NCBI GenBank assembly: GCA_004802725.1
Contig: SGPM01000374.1
Span: 1 to 24,813 of the forward strand
DNA from: Antrodiella citrinella
Lineage: Eukaryota > Basidiomycota > Agaricomycetes > Polyporales > Steccherinaceae
DNA: 24,813 nt
Direction: 5' to 3'
Shown: positions 9,477-18,524 of the stretch, piece by piece
Layout of the letters: the number at the start of each line of letters is the position of its first letter
Numbering within the stretch: the first letter of the stretch is position 1
Translations under genes and position numbers: made by a program
Notes under the pieces: generated by a model
What the model was told of the DNA's origin: nothing
Databases searched by the model: none
What the model saw: the letters and a program-made list of their open reading frames with translations, nothing else

Positions 9477-12400
9477 ATGGCGCTGAACGCCGATGGCAAG
9501 GTCCTCCGACGAGCAGATCCGCGCACAATCCAGGACAAGTTTCTAGTAGGATACCAGGGGTGGTTCACCTGCCCCGGAGATGGCAAACCCCTAGACCCAT
9601 ACCACCATGGTTGGCTTCATTGGTTCACCTACCCAATACCAGATGGCGGACGACCAAACACTGACCTTTGGCCCGACGTCTCTGAGTACTCCCCCTCCGA
9701 ACTGTTCCCTGCCCCAGGGCTGAAGTTGGCAACCGGAGAGCAAACCTATCTATTCTCCTCAAGGAATGCCAGGACAGTGGAGAGACATTTCCACTGGATG
9801 GCTCAGCACGGCGTGGATGGCGCGTTCTTGCAACGTTTTGCAGGTCAGACAGATATGGAGCAGGGGAATGAGGCGATTCGGAATCAGAGGGATGAGGTCG
9901 GAGATAATGTACGACAAGCAGCGGAGAAAGAAGGGCGCGTGTTCGCGATAATGTGCGTACTATGATCAACTCCTCCTCTTGATAGCTGCACAACGCTCAT
10001 GTCTGCAATATAGGTATGATGTATCCGGAGTCGCTCCGGACCGTATCCAGAGAGTTATTGAACAGGATTGGCTTCATCTTATTCACCGTAAAGGTATTCT
10101 AGATAGCCCAAGCTATCTCCGGGAGAAAGGGAAAGCAGTAGTCACGTTATGGGGCTTTGGCTTTTCGGACTCTCACCACGATCCTGCCACAGTCCGTGCT
10201 ATTACAGCCTTCATCAGGAACAACACGCCAGGCGGTGCGTACATCGTGGGTGGTACTCCGGCGCATTGGCGTACGTCTGTATCCGATGCCGACGCCAATC
10301 CTGAGTTCGTGAACATGTGGTTAGAGGAATTCGATGCTATCACGCCTTGGACTATTGGGAGATATAGCGACCTAGAGGGTGCCGACCGGTTCGCAGAGGA
10401 GAAGGTCAAGGGTGATCTCGAGTTGATTCGGAAACGAAACGAGGTCTTCGAGTCTGGACAAGGTGGGAAGCGGAAGGTTGACTATATGCCGGTGGTGTTC
10501 CCTGGAGGATCGGTGAGGAACTTTCACATATTTGGAACATCTCCGTCGCTCAACGTGTCTTTTTTTATCAGGGATTCAATCTGTCAGAAGGAAAGTGGGG
10601 TTTCAATGACATCAAGAGGCGAGGAGGCAACTTCCTTTGGAGGCAACTCTTCAACGTTCGTCGTCAGAACGTCCGGATCATATATGGAGCGATGTGGGAT
10701 GAGTGAGTCCAGACTGGTTTCTCATTTCAAGGTCCGGTTCTATTGACTTCTCATGTCTAGGTACGACGAAGGAACAGCGTTTATGCCCGTTGTCCAAAAT
10801 AAGCGACAACTCCCGGTGCACGAGAAGTTCAACTTCATGGCTCTGGACGAAGATGGCTTTGATCTGCCTCCAGATTGGTGCGTTCCAAATGATCCTGTAT
10901 TCAGAAATATCTCGTTCTGATGATGTATACAGGTACATGAGGATCACTGGTTTCGCCGGTGAAAGTCTTCGTGGCGAACGCCTGATACATGAAACATTTC
11001 CTTCGAAAGAGCTGCAGGATTATTGGAGTACGAGGCCCAGATACGAAGAACAAGCAGAACCTTCCGGCTCAGGTAGTGGCTCTAGCAAGAAAGACAAGGA
11101 AGGTGAATCCTGGGAAGAATGGGACGCTAAAGGGAAAGGGAAAGGGAAAGAACTCTCAGATGAACCTCCACCCCCACCCTACACTCTCGAGGATGGTGTC
11201 TCCGTTTCAGACCTGCCTGCCCCCAGCGTCTTAGTGGCTTCTAGGCCCTCTGGACCCTCAGCTGCCGTTGCACCGCGTGCTGCTTTCGTTTCTCAGCAAT
11301 CACCTCCAACACCACTGGCCACGAGACCGATCGTATTCCCCGCGCCGATTGTATCACAGTCATCCTCTACTCCGCCACCAGTCGTGCGAGGTTCTAGGCC
11401 TTCCAGTGTCGCAAGCTCTGCCTCAAGTATTGTGACCTATGCGAGTTATCCTAACGAAGCACCTACTGTTTCTGGGCCGAGTCATCAAGCTGCTGGGCAG
11501 GTCGCACAGGATGTATCAGGGCTTGCTGACCAATTCGCCCGACAGTCGCTTTCGCCGCAAGTGCAGGCTGCACGACCCAACCAAGCAACGCGACCTACCT
11601 CACCTTCTGCAAATCTGGCTACGAAGCCTCATCTCGGCAGGAGTCCTTCAGTCTCATCCCAACAATATCAGTCTCTTTCTTCTTCACCTGCACCTGGCGC
11701 CTCGTCCGCGGCCACGCCTGGATACTTTCAGCATGGTACCAGCCCTGGTCCTGGTCCTGGTCCTGTGCCTGGTGCGGACAGCTGGTCTCAAACACAATCT
11801 GCGTGGCCCGGTCAACAACAAGCGGCACAAAGCTTCGCGCCACAAGGTCCAAGCACGAGTCAACCTCCACAAAGTTCATATGCGAATGGTCACCAGTCTA
11901 CCTATGCGCCTGTTTATGGGCCGTCGACACCTTCTCCTCAGGATCACACTCCTGGACAAGCCCCGCCACAGCAGTTACAGTCACTGGCATTCCCCGGTTC
12001 AGCTTCGACCCCAGCGCCTTCATTTGGTCCTCCCATGGGTGCGCCTCCCCTTCAGCATTCTCAAACCCGACCCCCGCCCACAGCGCCTCCTCCTATTCAA
12101 GGATTCCGACCTCCTGCAGGCCCGCCGCCTCTGCACCACGCAGCGTCCATCTCCGGCCATGACGGTGCGCACACCCCATCTCCGTCCCCATATCCCGGTC
12201 AACAAACGAGCCCACCGCCTACACACTATCGGCCGCCGCCTGCTACCCCGCTTCAGCATGCTGTTTCATATCCAGGCGCGGTAGATCCAGGTGTCGGTGG
12301 GTTCTCGCCTCCTCCTGTGCCGCCTCCCCACCTGCAGCAGCAGCAAAGCTACTATGGTGCACCTGGCGGGCAAAGTCCGTACCAGCAACCGTACCAACAG

Positions 12401-12574
12401 CCCGGCCAACAGCAATATGGTCAGCAACCGTACGGTCAGCAGCAGTATGGCCAGCCGCAGCAGTACGGGCAACAAGGATATCCGCCGCCTCAGGGCGCTC
12501 CGGGAGGCTACCCGTACCAAGGTCAAAACACCGGGCAGTACGGTGAGTATTATTCTTATCCCTCTTACTACTAA
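9477..12574 (+). CDS. GH99/GH71-like glycosidase domain with long Pro/Gln-rich tail
   Basis: Five exons, 9477-9952, 10014-10512, 10572-10702, 10761-10877 and 10933-12574, give 954 residues; introns 55-61 bp, phases consistent. Residues 1 to about 448 match the fungal/bacterial 'xylosidase/arabinosidase' GH99/GH71-like TIM-barrel: FLVGYQGWFTCPGDG, WPDVSEYSPSELF, ARTVERHFHWMAQHGVDGAF, AIMYDVSG, VTLWGFGFSD, GAYIVGGTPAHW, ITPWTIGRY, MPVVFPGG, RRGGNFLWRQLFN and YGAMWDEYDEGTA. From about residue 449 the same exon runs into a low-complexity tail: acidic/Lys-Gly patch, a PPPPPY motif (about 486-491, a WW-domain ligand type), Ser/Pro-rich stretches, then QQYGQQPYGQQQYG-type repeats to the end. No signal peptide at the chosen Met, suggesting an intracellular protein. 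An in-frame upstream codon at 9300 would add a 59-residue hydrophobic lead, but it lies in duplicated promoter DNA. Confidence 0.87.
11131..11150 (+). repeat. AAAGGG microsatellite in coding sequence
   Basis: A short tandem AAAGGG repeat encodes a run of alternating Lys and Gly just before the PPPPPY motif of the glycosidase tail. Confidence 0.75.
11741..11766 (+). repeat. CCTGGT hexanucleotide repeat in coding sequence
   Basis: Tandem CCTGGT units encode a Pro-Gly alternation (PGPGPGPVPG) in the disordered tail. It is likely length-variable. Confidence 0.75.
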
Positions 12575-12864
12575 GTCATCATCCATCCCTTCGTCTTTTG
12601 TTCGTACCATTTCCTTTATCGTACTTGAATTCCAATTCCCGTGAAAGCTTCCCGGTGGCGCTTCGCCAAAAGGGGGTGATGGCAATCGTGTGCTTGTGAT
12701 AATTTTGTAGGACGAAGGACGATCGGTCGCAGCATGATTGTATCTTCAGATTTCCTTTTCGTCTTTCTTGTCGTCCCCATTTGTAGCCAGCAATACTATT
12801 TTTTCAAGAGCTCTTTCTATTTTTTTGCTTCCGTAGATCACTTTTTGTATCCGTCTCTAATGCC
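12575..12864. other. Intergenic region between the two low-complexity genes
   Basis: Holds the 3' UTR of the glycosidase gene and the promoter/5' UTR of the Gln-rich gene. T-rich runs at about 12,797-12,850 precede the proposed start codon. No other gene seen. Confidence 0.5.
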
Positions 12865-15745
12865 ATGGACCTACTTGCACCCACACGTATTTTTCATCTT
12901 CGCCAACACGCGAAAAGAAAAATTCTTACGACGTCGCTTTTCGTTCTGTAGCACCAGGTTCCGACCACAACAACCAGAAACCTACTTCCGGTACTCAGAC
13001 TAACGCGCCCGCCCATTCTGGCCTCAACATCGATCACTCCCGTATCGCCTCTATCCCAGCTTTTCCATCCCGCCCACCCATCGGAGGCCATTTGTCCACG
13101 GGAAGCATCAGCACCACGGCGACGCTTGGACATGTGACGCCCATGCCACCGCAGCATTCTGGAGGTCGTCCCACACCGAGTCCCGCTGCATCTGGCTCCG
13201 GATCTCACCACGTACGGATGAATACGATCGGAGGGGGAACATTTACGATGAGCCCACAAACGATCAGTCCACAGATGACGCGGTCATCTTCGTTATCTGG
13301 CATCAGTCCTCAGCTCACGGGCACGAACCTCGTCGGAAGTCCGACTACAAGTCCCGTAGGAAGTCCGAGTATCCCCGGCGTGCCGTCACCCTTGGGCGGG
13401 TATGGAAACACTAATACGAACTATACGGGTGTTGGAGGGATGCAAGGGACGAATATTCCCCAACAAGCAACAACCTTCTCGCAGGGAAAGAGCGTAAAAC
13501 GGCCTACAGGTCACCAACGTCTCACTCAGGCCCAACAAAGTGCGGATTTCAGGAAGAAGACATCCCTCTCGTTCAACGCGACTTCAGCCATGAACTTGCT
13601 CTCTTCCGCGGTCCAGCTGACCGGAATGCTGACTGGCACGAATCCTCAAGTCGCTTCGAGCAGTAGCCAACCGGACATCAAAGCGGAGTTGCAGTTGGTC
13701 CAGAAGATCACCAGCCAAATGCAACCACAGCAGCAGCAAACGGGGCAGAACACGTCTCAGCAGCAGTCTGGTCAGGCGCAGACACAGATGCAGACAGGAC
13801 AGCAGCAGGCGAACATGTTCCAGCAACCCAACGGCCAAATGAACCCTAATCCGCAGCAGCAACCTGCCCCGATGCAGTTCACTCCGTTGGTACAGCAGCA
13901 ACTCAGCCCTCAGCTCACGGGCGCTGCGTTCGCTGCAAGTCCTGGTATCACTGGCGCGCCGCCTTTGGGCTTATATGGCAACGACAATGCGAGTTATACG
14001 GGTGTCCAAGGGGTGCAAGGGATGAGTCAGCAGACGCAGGGAATGCAGGGGATGATGCAGATGAATCCGGGGATACAAGGGATGAATTCCCAGCAGCCGG
14101 GGACAAACGTGACACAACCTACAGGCCAACGACCCACCCAGGTCCAACAGCAAGCCAGCGACTTCAAAAAGAAGACCTCCCTATCGTTCAACGCAACAAA
14201 CGCTATGAACTTGCTGTCTTCCGCAGTCCAGCTAAATGGAATGATAAATGGCTCGAACGATCAATCCTCGTCGGACAGTGGTCAGCCGGACATTAAAGCA
14301 GAGTTGCAGCTCATCCAGCAGATTACCAACCAGATGCAACCACAGCAACAGAAAACGTCCCAGCAACAGTCTAGTCAGCAGACGCAGACGAATGCATTCC
14401 AGCAACCCAGTGCGCAGATGAATGTTCCCCAACAGCAGCCCAACCAACAGCAACCTGCCCAGATGCAGTTTGCTCCGTTGCAGCAATTCAGCCCCCAGAT
14501 GACAGGGTCGCCTTCGCCCCCTGGCGTTAGTCCTCAGCTCACGGGGTCGACTGTCTTCGGGATGAGCCCTCAGCTGACGGGCACTACGTTCGTCTCAAGT
14601 CCGACTGGCAGTTTGACGACGAGTCCTGCAGGCAGTCCCACCATTCCTGGCGTGCCGCCGCCGTTGGGCGTGTATGGCAACATCAACGCGAGTTCTACGG
14701 ATGTTCAGGGGCAAGGAATGATGCAGACTATGCAGCAGATGTACCCAGCGATGCAAGGGATGGGTGTTCAGCAGCAGAGGAGCGTCACGACGCAGTCTAC
14801 CCAACAGCTTCCATCCCAAGCCCAACAGCAAGCTAGTGATTTCAAGAAGAAAACTTCCCTCTCGTTCAACGCGACTTCGGCCATGAACTTACTCTCTTCT
14901 GCGGTCCAGCTCAATGGGATGTTGAATGGCTCTAACGATCAATCTACATCGAATGGTCAGCCGGACTTGCAATCGGAGTTGGATCTGATTCAGAAGATCA
15001 CCAATCAAATGCAGTCGGAGCAGCAGCAAACGAACGCGTCTCAACAGCAGCCTAGTCAGACGCAGGCGAACGTGCAGCAGACTCAGATGAACGCGTCGTT
15101 TCAGCAACCCGGCGTCGACGGGCAGAACACTTTCCAACAGCAGCAGCCCACTGATCAAACGAGCACCGATCAGCAGCAGCAGCAGCCCGCCCAGATGCAG
15201 ATGCAGCTCACGCCGTTGCAACAACAGCAACTCAGCCTGATGACGCCGGAGCAGCAACAGCAAGTCCTATACGCGCATCAGCTTCAGCAAATGCAGTTAC
15301 TGCAGCAACAGCAACAACAGAACCCCGCCCAACCCGAGCAACACGGGTATAAGAAAAACAAGCACAAGAGGGGCGAATCGACGCAGAAGTACCTCGGGCT
15401 TGCGTTAGGGATGGTAGGGCTTCCCCCGCCTGCACCAGATACTGGGAAGAAGCTGGTCGGAGCCGTTCACTGTACGTCTCTGCTTCTTTTCTTTCACGTT
15501 TTCTTCTTCTTCTCGAATATGTGCGTGTGCTGATGGGGTTGATGCTTTTTGTTCCTGTAGCGAGCGGGAAACTGGTGAAAGCTACAGTGAACGACCCGAA
15601 CACGAAGAAGATGGTGACAGGCATGGCACAGTGTACGTTTTCTTCTCTTCCGAGTCCGTGCGCGATCGGGACTGATTGGTGCTGGTAACTAGCGAGTGGG
15701 AATTTATTGAAGCAGGGGTACAACGGGGTCAAGAAGCGATTCTAG
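12865..15745 (+). CDS. Gln-rich protein with three copies of an unrecognised module
   Basis: Proposed exons 12865-12886, 12952-15471, 15561-15632 and 15693-15745 give 888 residues, phases consistent. The short first exon (MDLLAPT) is chosen because the frame stays open back to a CTGTAG acceptor at 12951 and there is no ATG near the start of the large exon; the first Met is the weakest part. The protein holds three diverged modules: an SPQLTG-type Ser/Pro segment, a PLGxYGNxNxS block, then a strongly conserved block DF(K/R)KKTSLSFNAT...AMNLLSSAVQL, followed by QPDIKAELQLIQKITNQM, and a poly-Gln linker. Conserved blocks fall at residues about 202-268, 407-472 and 632-696. The C-terminus is basic and compact (KKNKHKRGE, QKYLGLALGMVGLPPP, GKLVKATVNDP, SGNLLKQGYNGVKKRF). 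No known domain recognised; the alternation of a helical-looking block with Gln-rich linkers suggests a scaffold or condensate-forming protein (inference). Confidence 0.8.
13533..13731 (+). repeat. Module copy 1 of the Gln-rich protein
   Basis: Encodes the block from QQSADFRKKTSLSFNAT to KITSQM. It differs from the other copies at Arg for Lys and by TGMLTGTN in place of NGMxNGSN. Confidence 0.85.
14148..14346 (+). repeat. Module copy 2 of the Gln-rich protein
   Basis: Encodes the block from QQASDFKKKTSLSFNAT to QITNQMQ, with NGMINGSNDQ in the middle. Confidence 0.85.
14823..15015 (+). repeat. Module copy 3 of the Gln-rich protein
   Basis: Encodes the block from QQASDFKKKTSLSFNAT to KITNQMQ, with NGMLNGSNDQ. 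Its first half is nearly identical to copy 2 at the protein level, so these two are probably the youngest pair. Confidence 0.85.
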
Positions 15746-16484
15746 ACGAACGAGGACGATGCGGTCATGACTATGTATAACGACGGGTTTACTGCTTTCA
15801 TTTTTGGTTCTTGATGTTCTTGGGGTTCTTTGATTTGGATGGTACGTCGCAATATCTCTTCTAACTCGCATGCGCCTCATTTTCAATGACGCTCAGCTTT
15901 TCTTTCAGGTTATCACATTGACATCTCGATGTCCACGCCGATCGCTATCTTTCGCTCTTTCATCACGTCATCTCATCTTATTTCTATTGGTTCTTATGTT
16001 CAGGATTCGTTCAGTCATACCACCTGTGGGCAAGCACATCCCGTGCAAATTTGCATTGTACAACTATCTTCCTGTCATGTAAGTTTAAATGTACCATACC
16101 CACACAGACTTGTATACCGCTCTCTTGAAATACACACGCGCATGATTCGAATTTGCATGAAATGCAGCAATGAGGAAGAATGTTGAGTACATCAAATCGC
16201 TGAGAAGCATACCAGGTGAACATGGAAATTATTTAATGACGTTTGAATGCAAGGAGGAAATAGCGAACACCGAGGACATACCGACGAAAGCGATAGATTA
16301 AGCGGGGCAAGTGGAAGGGTGATATAAGTGAAGGGGAGCGAACATGGTGAATACAAGACATGGGTATGGAGCGATCGATCAAGCTGAGCGAATCAAACAG
16401 GAACCGAAGGGCGAGACGGTGTCGAGAGAATAGTCTGGACAGGAAGAGACATCGACTTGCAGAGCGACGTCGATATCGGAAGGG
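15746..16484. other. Convergent 3' intergenic region
   Basis: Lies between the plus-strand Gln-rich gene and the minus-strand zinc-finger gene. No convincing gene: ORFs here are short and lack splice-bounded coding frames. The right end (about 16379-16484) shows similarity to the DNA downstream of the second zinc-finger gene, including a minus-strand frame DIDVALQVDVSS (see findings). Confidence 0.5.
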
Positions 16485-17942
16485 TCAGAACACCAACACC
16501 ATTCCACCACGCATCCCCAATTCCAACCCGCCATCTGCACCCGGCCCAGGCAACCTCCCGCTCCAACCCTCAGGATGGTACGGCTTCCTCGCAGCAGACG
16601 TATCAAATGAGTCCCGCTCCTCCCACACCGCCGTTCGGTCGTCGTATCTTGGCTGAACAGGCGCAAGAGGCAACAGAGCGGACTTCACATGTACACGCGG
16701 CAGGAGGTCGAAGTAACAGAGGGAGTCGGGGATCCAGTGGACTGGGGTAGGAGCACGGCGGGCGCGTTTTCGTTTCGGCTCCTCTGTAGGGGTGGGAGCA
16801 GAAGGGGAAGGATCGAACGTGGAGATCACACGAGTGCGTTTACGTGTTGTCCGCTTCGACGTGGTGGACAGGCCATCACTCTGCTGCTGCTGCTGCTGCT
16901 GATTCTGTTGGTCTCTGGAGGGGGGAGGGGGAAGAGGTCGTCGTGCTCATATCTCCGTCCGACGTTCCCCCAGAACCCCCAGTGTTGGAGCCTTGTTGAA
17001 CGGAGCTGCGCTGCTGACACCCTCGTTTATGCCTGTTCAGATTGGCCGCCACCCCGAAGCGGTGTCCGCAAGCATCACATCTGTGTGCTGGAAACGTCAC
17101 ATGTCAGTCTGGGGTTTGTGAAGGGATAGAAAAAGAGTGGGGTGGGAAGAGGATAATTGACATGATAACGGATAAACGTACGTTTCTCTCCAGTATGTAC
17201 GAGGAAGTGCTGTACATACAAAGTAGAAATCAGTATTGAAAATATGACGCGCAGCGGTGGACGGACCTTGCGCAACGTATAAGGCCTGATCGACGCGATG
17301 GGGTCGTCAGATGACTGCATTTATGTCGAGCCAGGGAGAATGAACGCACCTGTCAAAGCCTTTGTGACACATCCAGCACTTGTGCTTCTTACGCTGATCG
17401 TTATCGTCGACAGGTCTCGGAGCAGCAGTGGGCAGCATAAGTTCCGGAGGAGGGTAGTCCGCTACAGCGATCTGTTCTGCTGGCGTCGGTGTAAGGGCCG
17501 GGGGAAGCAGAGGGTCTGTAACGGTGGTAGCTGTAGATGCAGCTGTCGCCAGACGCAATGATGGACGATGAGGAGAAATAGCCATTTCGTCTGCAGGTAC
17601 TGCGCTGTAGGATACAGCGGGTTGTATTTGCGTCGGTGTTGCGGCTGTCGAAAGCTGAGGCCACTGTTTATATGTGGGTTCATCAACGAACGGTCGAGTA
17701 GTATAAGCAGGGTAGGGATATTGATAGCCTGAATCGGGGAAGGCGAAGGCGAAGGCAGTGGCGTCGCTCATCGCGGAGGCCTCATGTGAATAGGAGGTCG
17801 ATCCCGACGAGAAGTTGTTACTAGTGGTGCTAGTTCCAAAGCCCAGGGGAAGAGGTGCGTCGAACGGGCGGGTCGACGCCAGATGCTGCTGACTGCTGAC
17901 AGGGCTGGTCCTGGTCGGGTGTGACGGCGAGTAGTGATGCAT
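16485..17942 (-). CDS. C2H2 zinc-finger transcription factor, paralog 1 (possible frame lesion)
   Basis: Exons 17942-17350, 17285-17267, 17209-17182, 17087-16964 and 16914-16485 give 397 residues if the last intron (16963-16915) is real. The finger pair is CWMCHKGFDRPYTLRKHFLV H, linker TGEKP, then CDACGHRFGVAANLNRHKRGC, whose last ligand is Cys. Tiny exons of 19 and 28 bp encode the second half of finger 1 and the linker, as in paralog 2. N-terminal half is Ser/Pro/Thr-rich (likely regulatory). After the fingers come a CAG-encoded Gln run, a basic patch TSKRTTRKR and a second EEPKRKRARR (likely nuclear localisation), and the conserved C-terminal HWIPDSL, VWEERDSFD, PYHPEGWSGRLPGPG. Relative to paralog 2 the frame changes at a C-rich tract near 16925; either a small intron removes it or the gene is frameshifted. 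Start set at 17942: the frame is open further upstream, but similarity in frame to paralog 2 begins at MHxxx here. Likely a sequence-specific DNA-binding regulator. Confidence 0.78.
16880..16898 (-). repeat. CAG trinucleotide repeat coding for polyGln
   Basis: About seven CAG codons in the minus-strand frame of zinc-finger paralog 1. The equivalent part of paralog 2 is Gln-rich but without a pure repeat, so the run expanded after duplication. Confidence 0.8.
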
Positions 17943-18120
17943 CGCGGAGCGTTTGACAAGGGAGTATTGATGAGCAGGATCCGATATAGCGAGACGGTTG
18001 CTTGTTGGGAGGGAGAGATGGATAGCTATGTTGACTCCTACGCGTCCGGCGATAGCAGCTTGCAAGAAACAAGAGCACAAGCAGGAGCTGGGGATGGTGG
18101 GCCAGACATGGTGATGGACT

Positions 18121-18128
18121 TTTATATA
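18121..18128 (-). promoter_or_regulatory. TATA box of zinc-finger paralog 1
   Basis: TATATAAA on the minus strand, about 180 bp upstream of the start codon. Paralog 2 has a TATA element at the equivalent distance. Confidence 0.55.
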
Positions 18129-18186
18129 TACAAAGTCATAGGAAGACGATAATTGCGAGAGACTTCTGCGTTCTGAGCTAACGATG

Positions 18187-18207
18187 AAGAGGTTAATTGT
18201 GCGACAA
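18187..18207 (-). promoter_or_regulatory. Conserved upstream element 1, copy 1
   Basis: A 21-bp stretch, reading on the plus strand AAGAGGTTAATTGTGCGAC and two more bases, is identical to 23288-23308 although most of the flanking DNA between the units has diverged. It lies about 245 bp upstream of the zinc-finger start. Candidate regulatory site. Confidence 0.45.
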
Positions 18208-18320
18208 GCCCGATGTGTCAGTTCACTCGGGATCAACGGTCCCACTTGGGTCCCATCGTTGTTCAAAGAATTCGAACGGCTCGCCACACATCATCAATCA
18301 ATCACCCACGCACCTTTCGT

Positions 18321-18346
18321 AGGTATCTCTATCCCGTGACCTTGGA
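18321..18346 (-). promoter_or_regulatory. Conserved upstream element 2, copy 1
   Basis: A 26-bp island (plus strand core TATCTCTATCCCGTGACC) is identical to 23423-23448. It lies about 380 bp upstream of the zinc-finger start codon. Candidate regulatory site or transcript leader. Confidence 0.45.
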
Positions 18347-18524
18347 AAGCTCAAGGGAGAGATGTCCCGCGGCAAGGGGAACTGTAATCAAAGGGCGACG
18401 ATCCTCAACGCGTCCAACACGCGTTGGCAGGTGACACCCGTGTTCCAGGCAGGTGCGCGTTCGATGAAGAGCATGCGCGAAACGTTCAACGTTTAACAGT
18501 CACTGTAGGTACGGGGCCGATAGC

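Noticed and set aside
11439..12284. 281-codon plus-strand ORF inside the glycosidase tail
   Set aside because: It is the shifted frame of the Pro/Gln-rich coding exon. Its His/Leu/Arg-rich composition comes from reading CCN/CAR codons out of phase, and the in-frame exon is longer and continuous with the enzyme domain.
13584..15263. Series of Leu/Arg-rich minus-strand ORFs opposite the Gln-rich gene
   Set aside because: Antisense of CAG/CAA-rich codons gives CTG/TTG runs (poly-Leu). They repeat with the modules on the other strand and have no independent support.
17943..18287. N-terminal extension of zinc-finger paralog 1 to 18287
   Set aside because: The frame is open by chance. The equivalent DNA of paralog 2 is open only in another frame, and the extension would include the TATA box.
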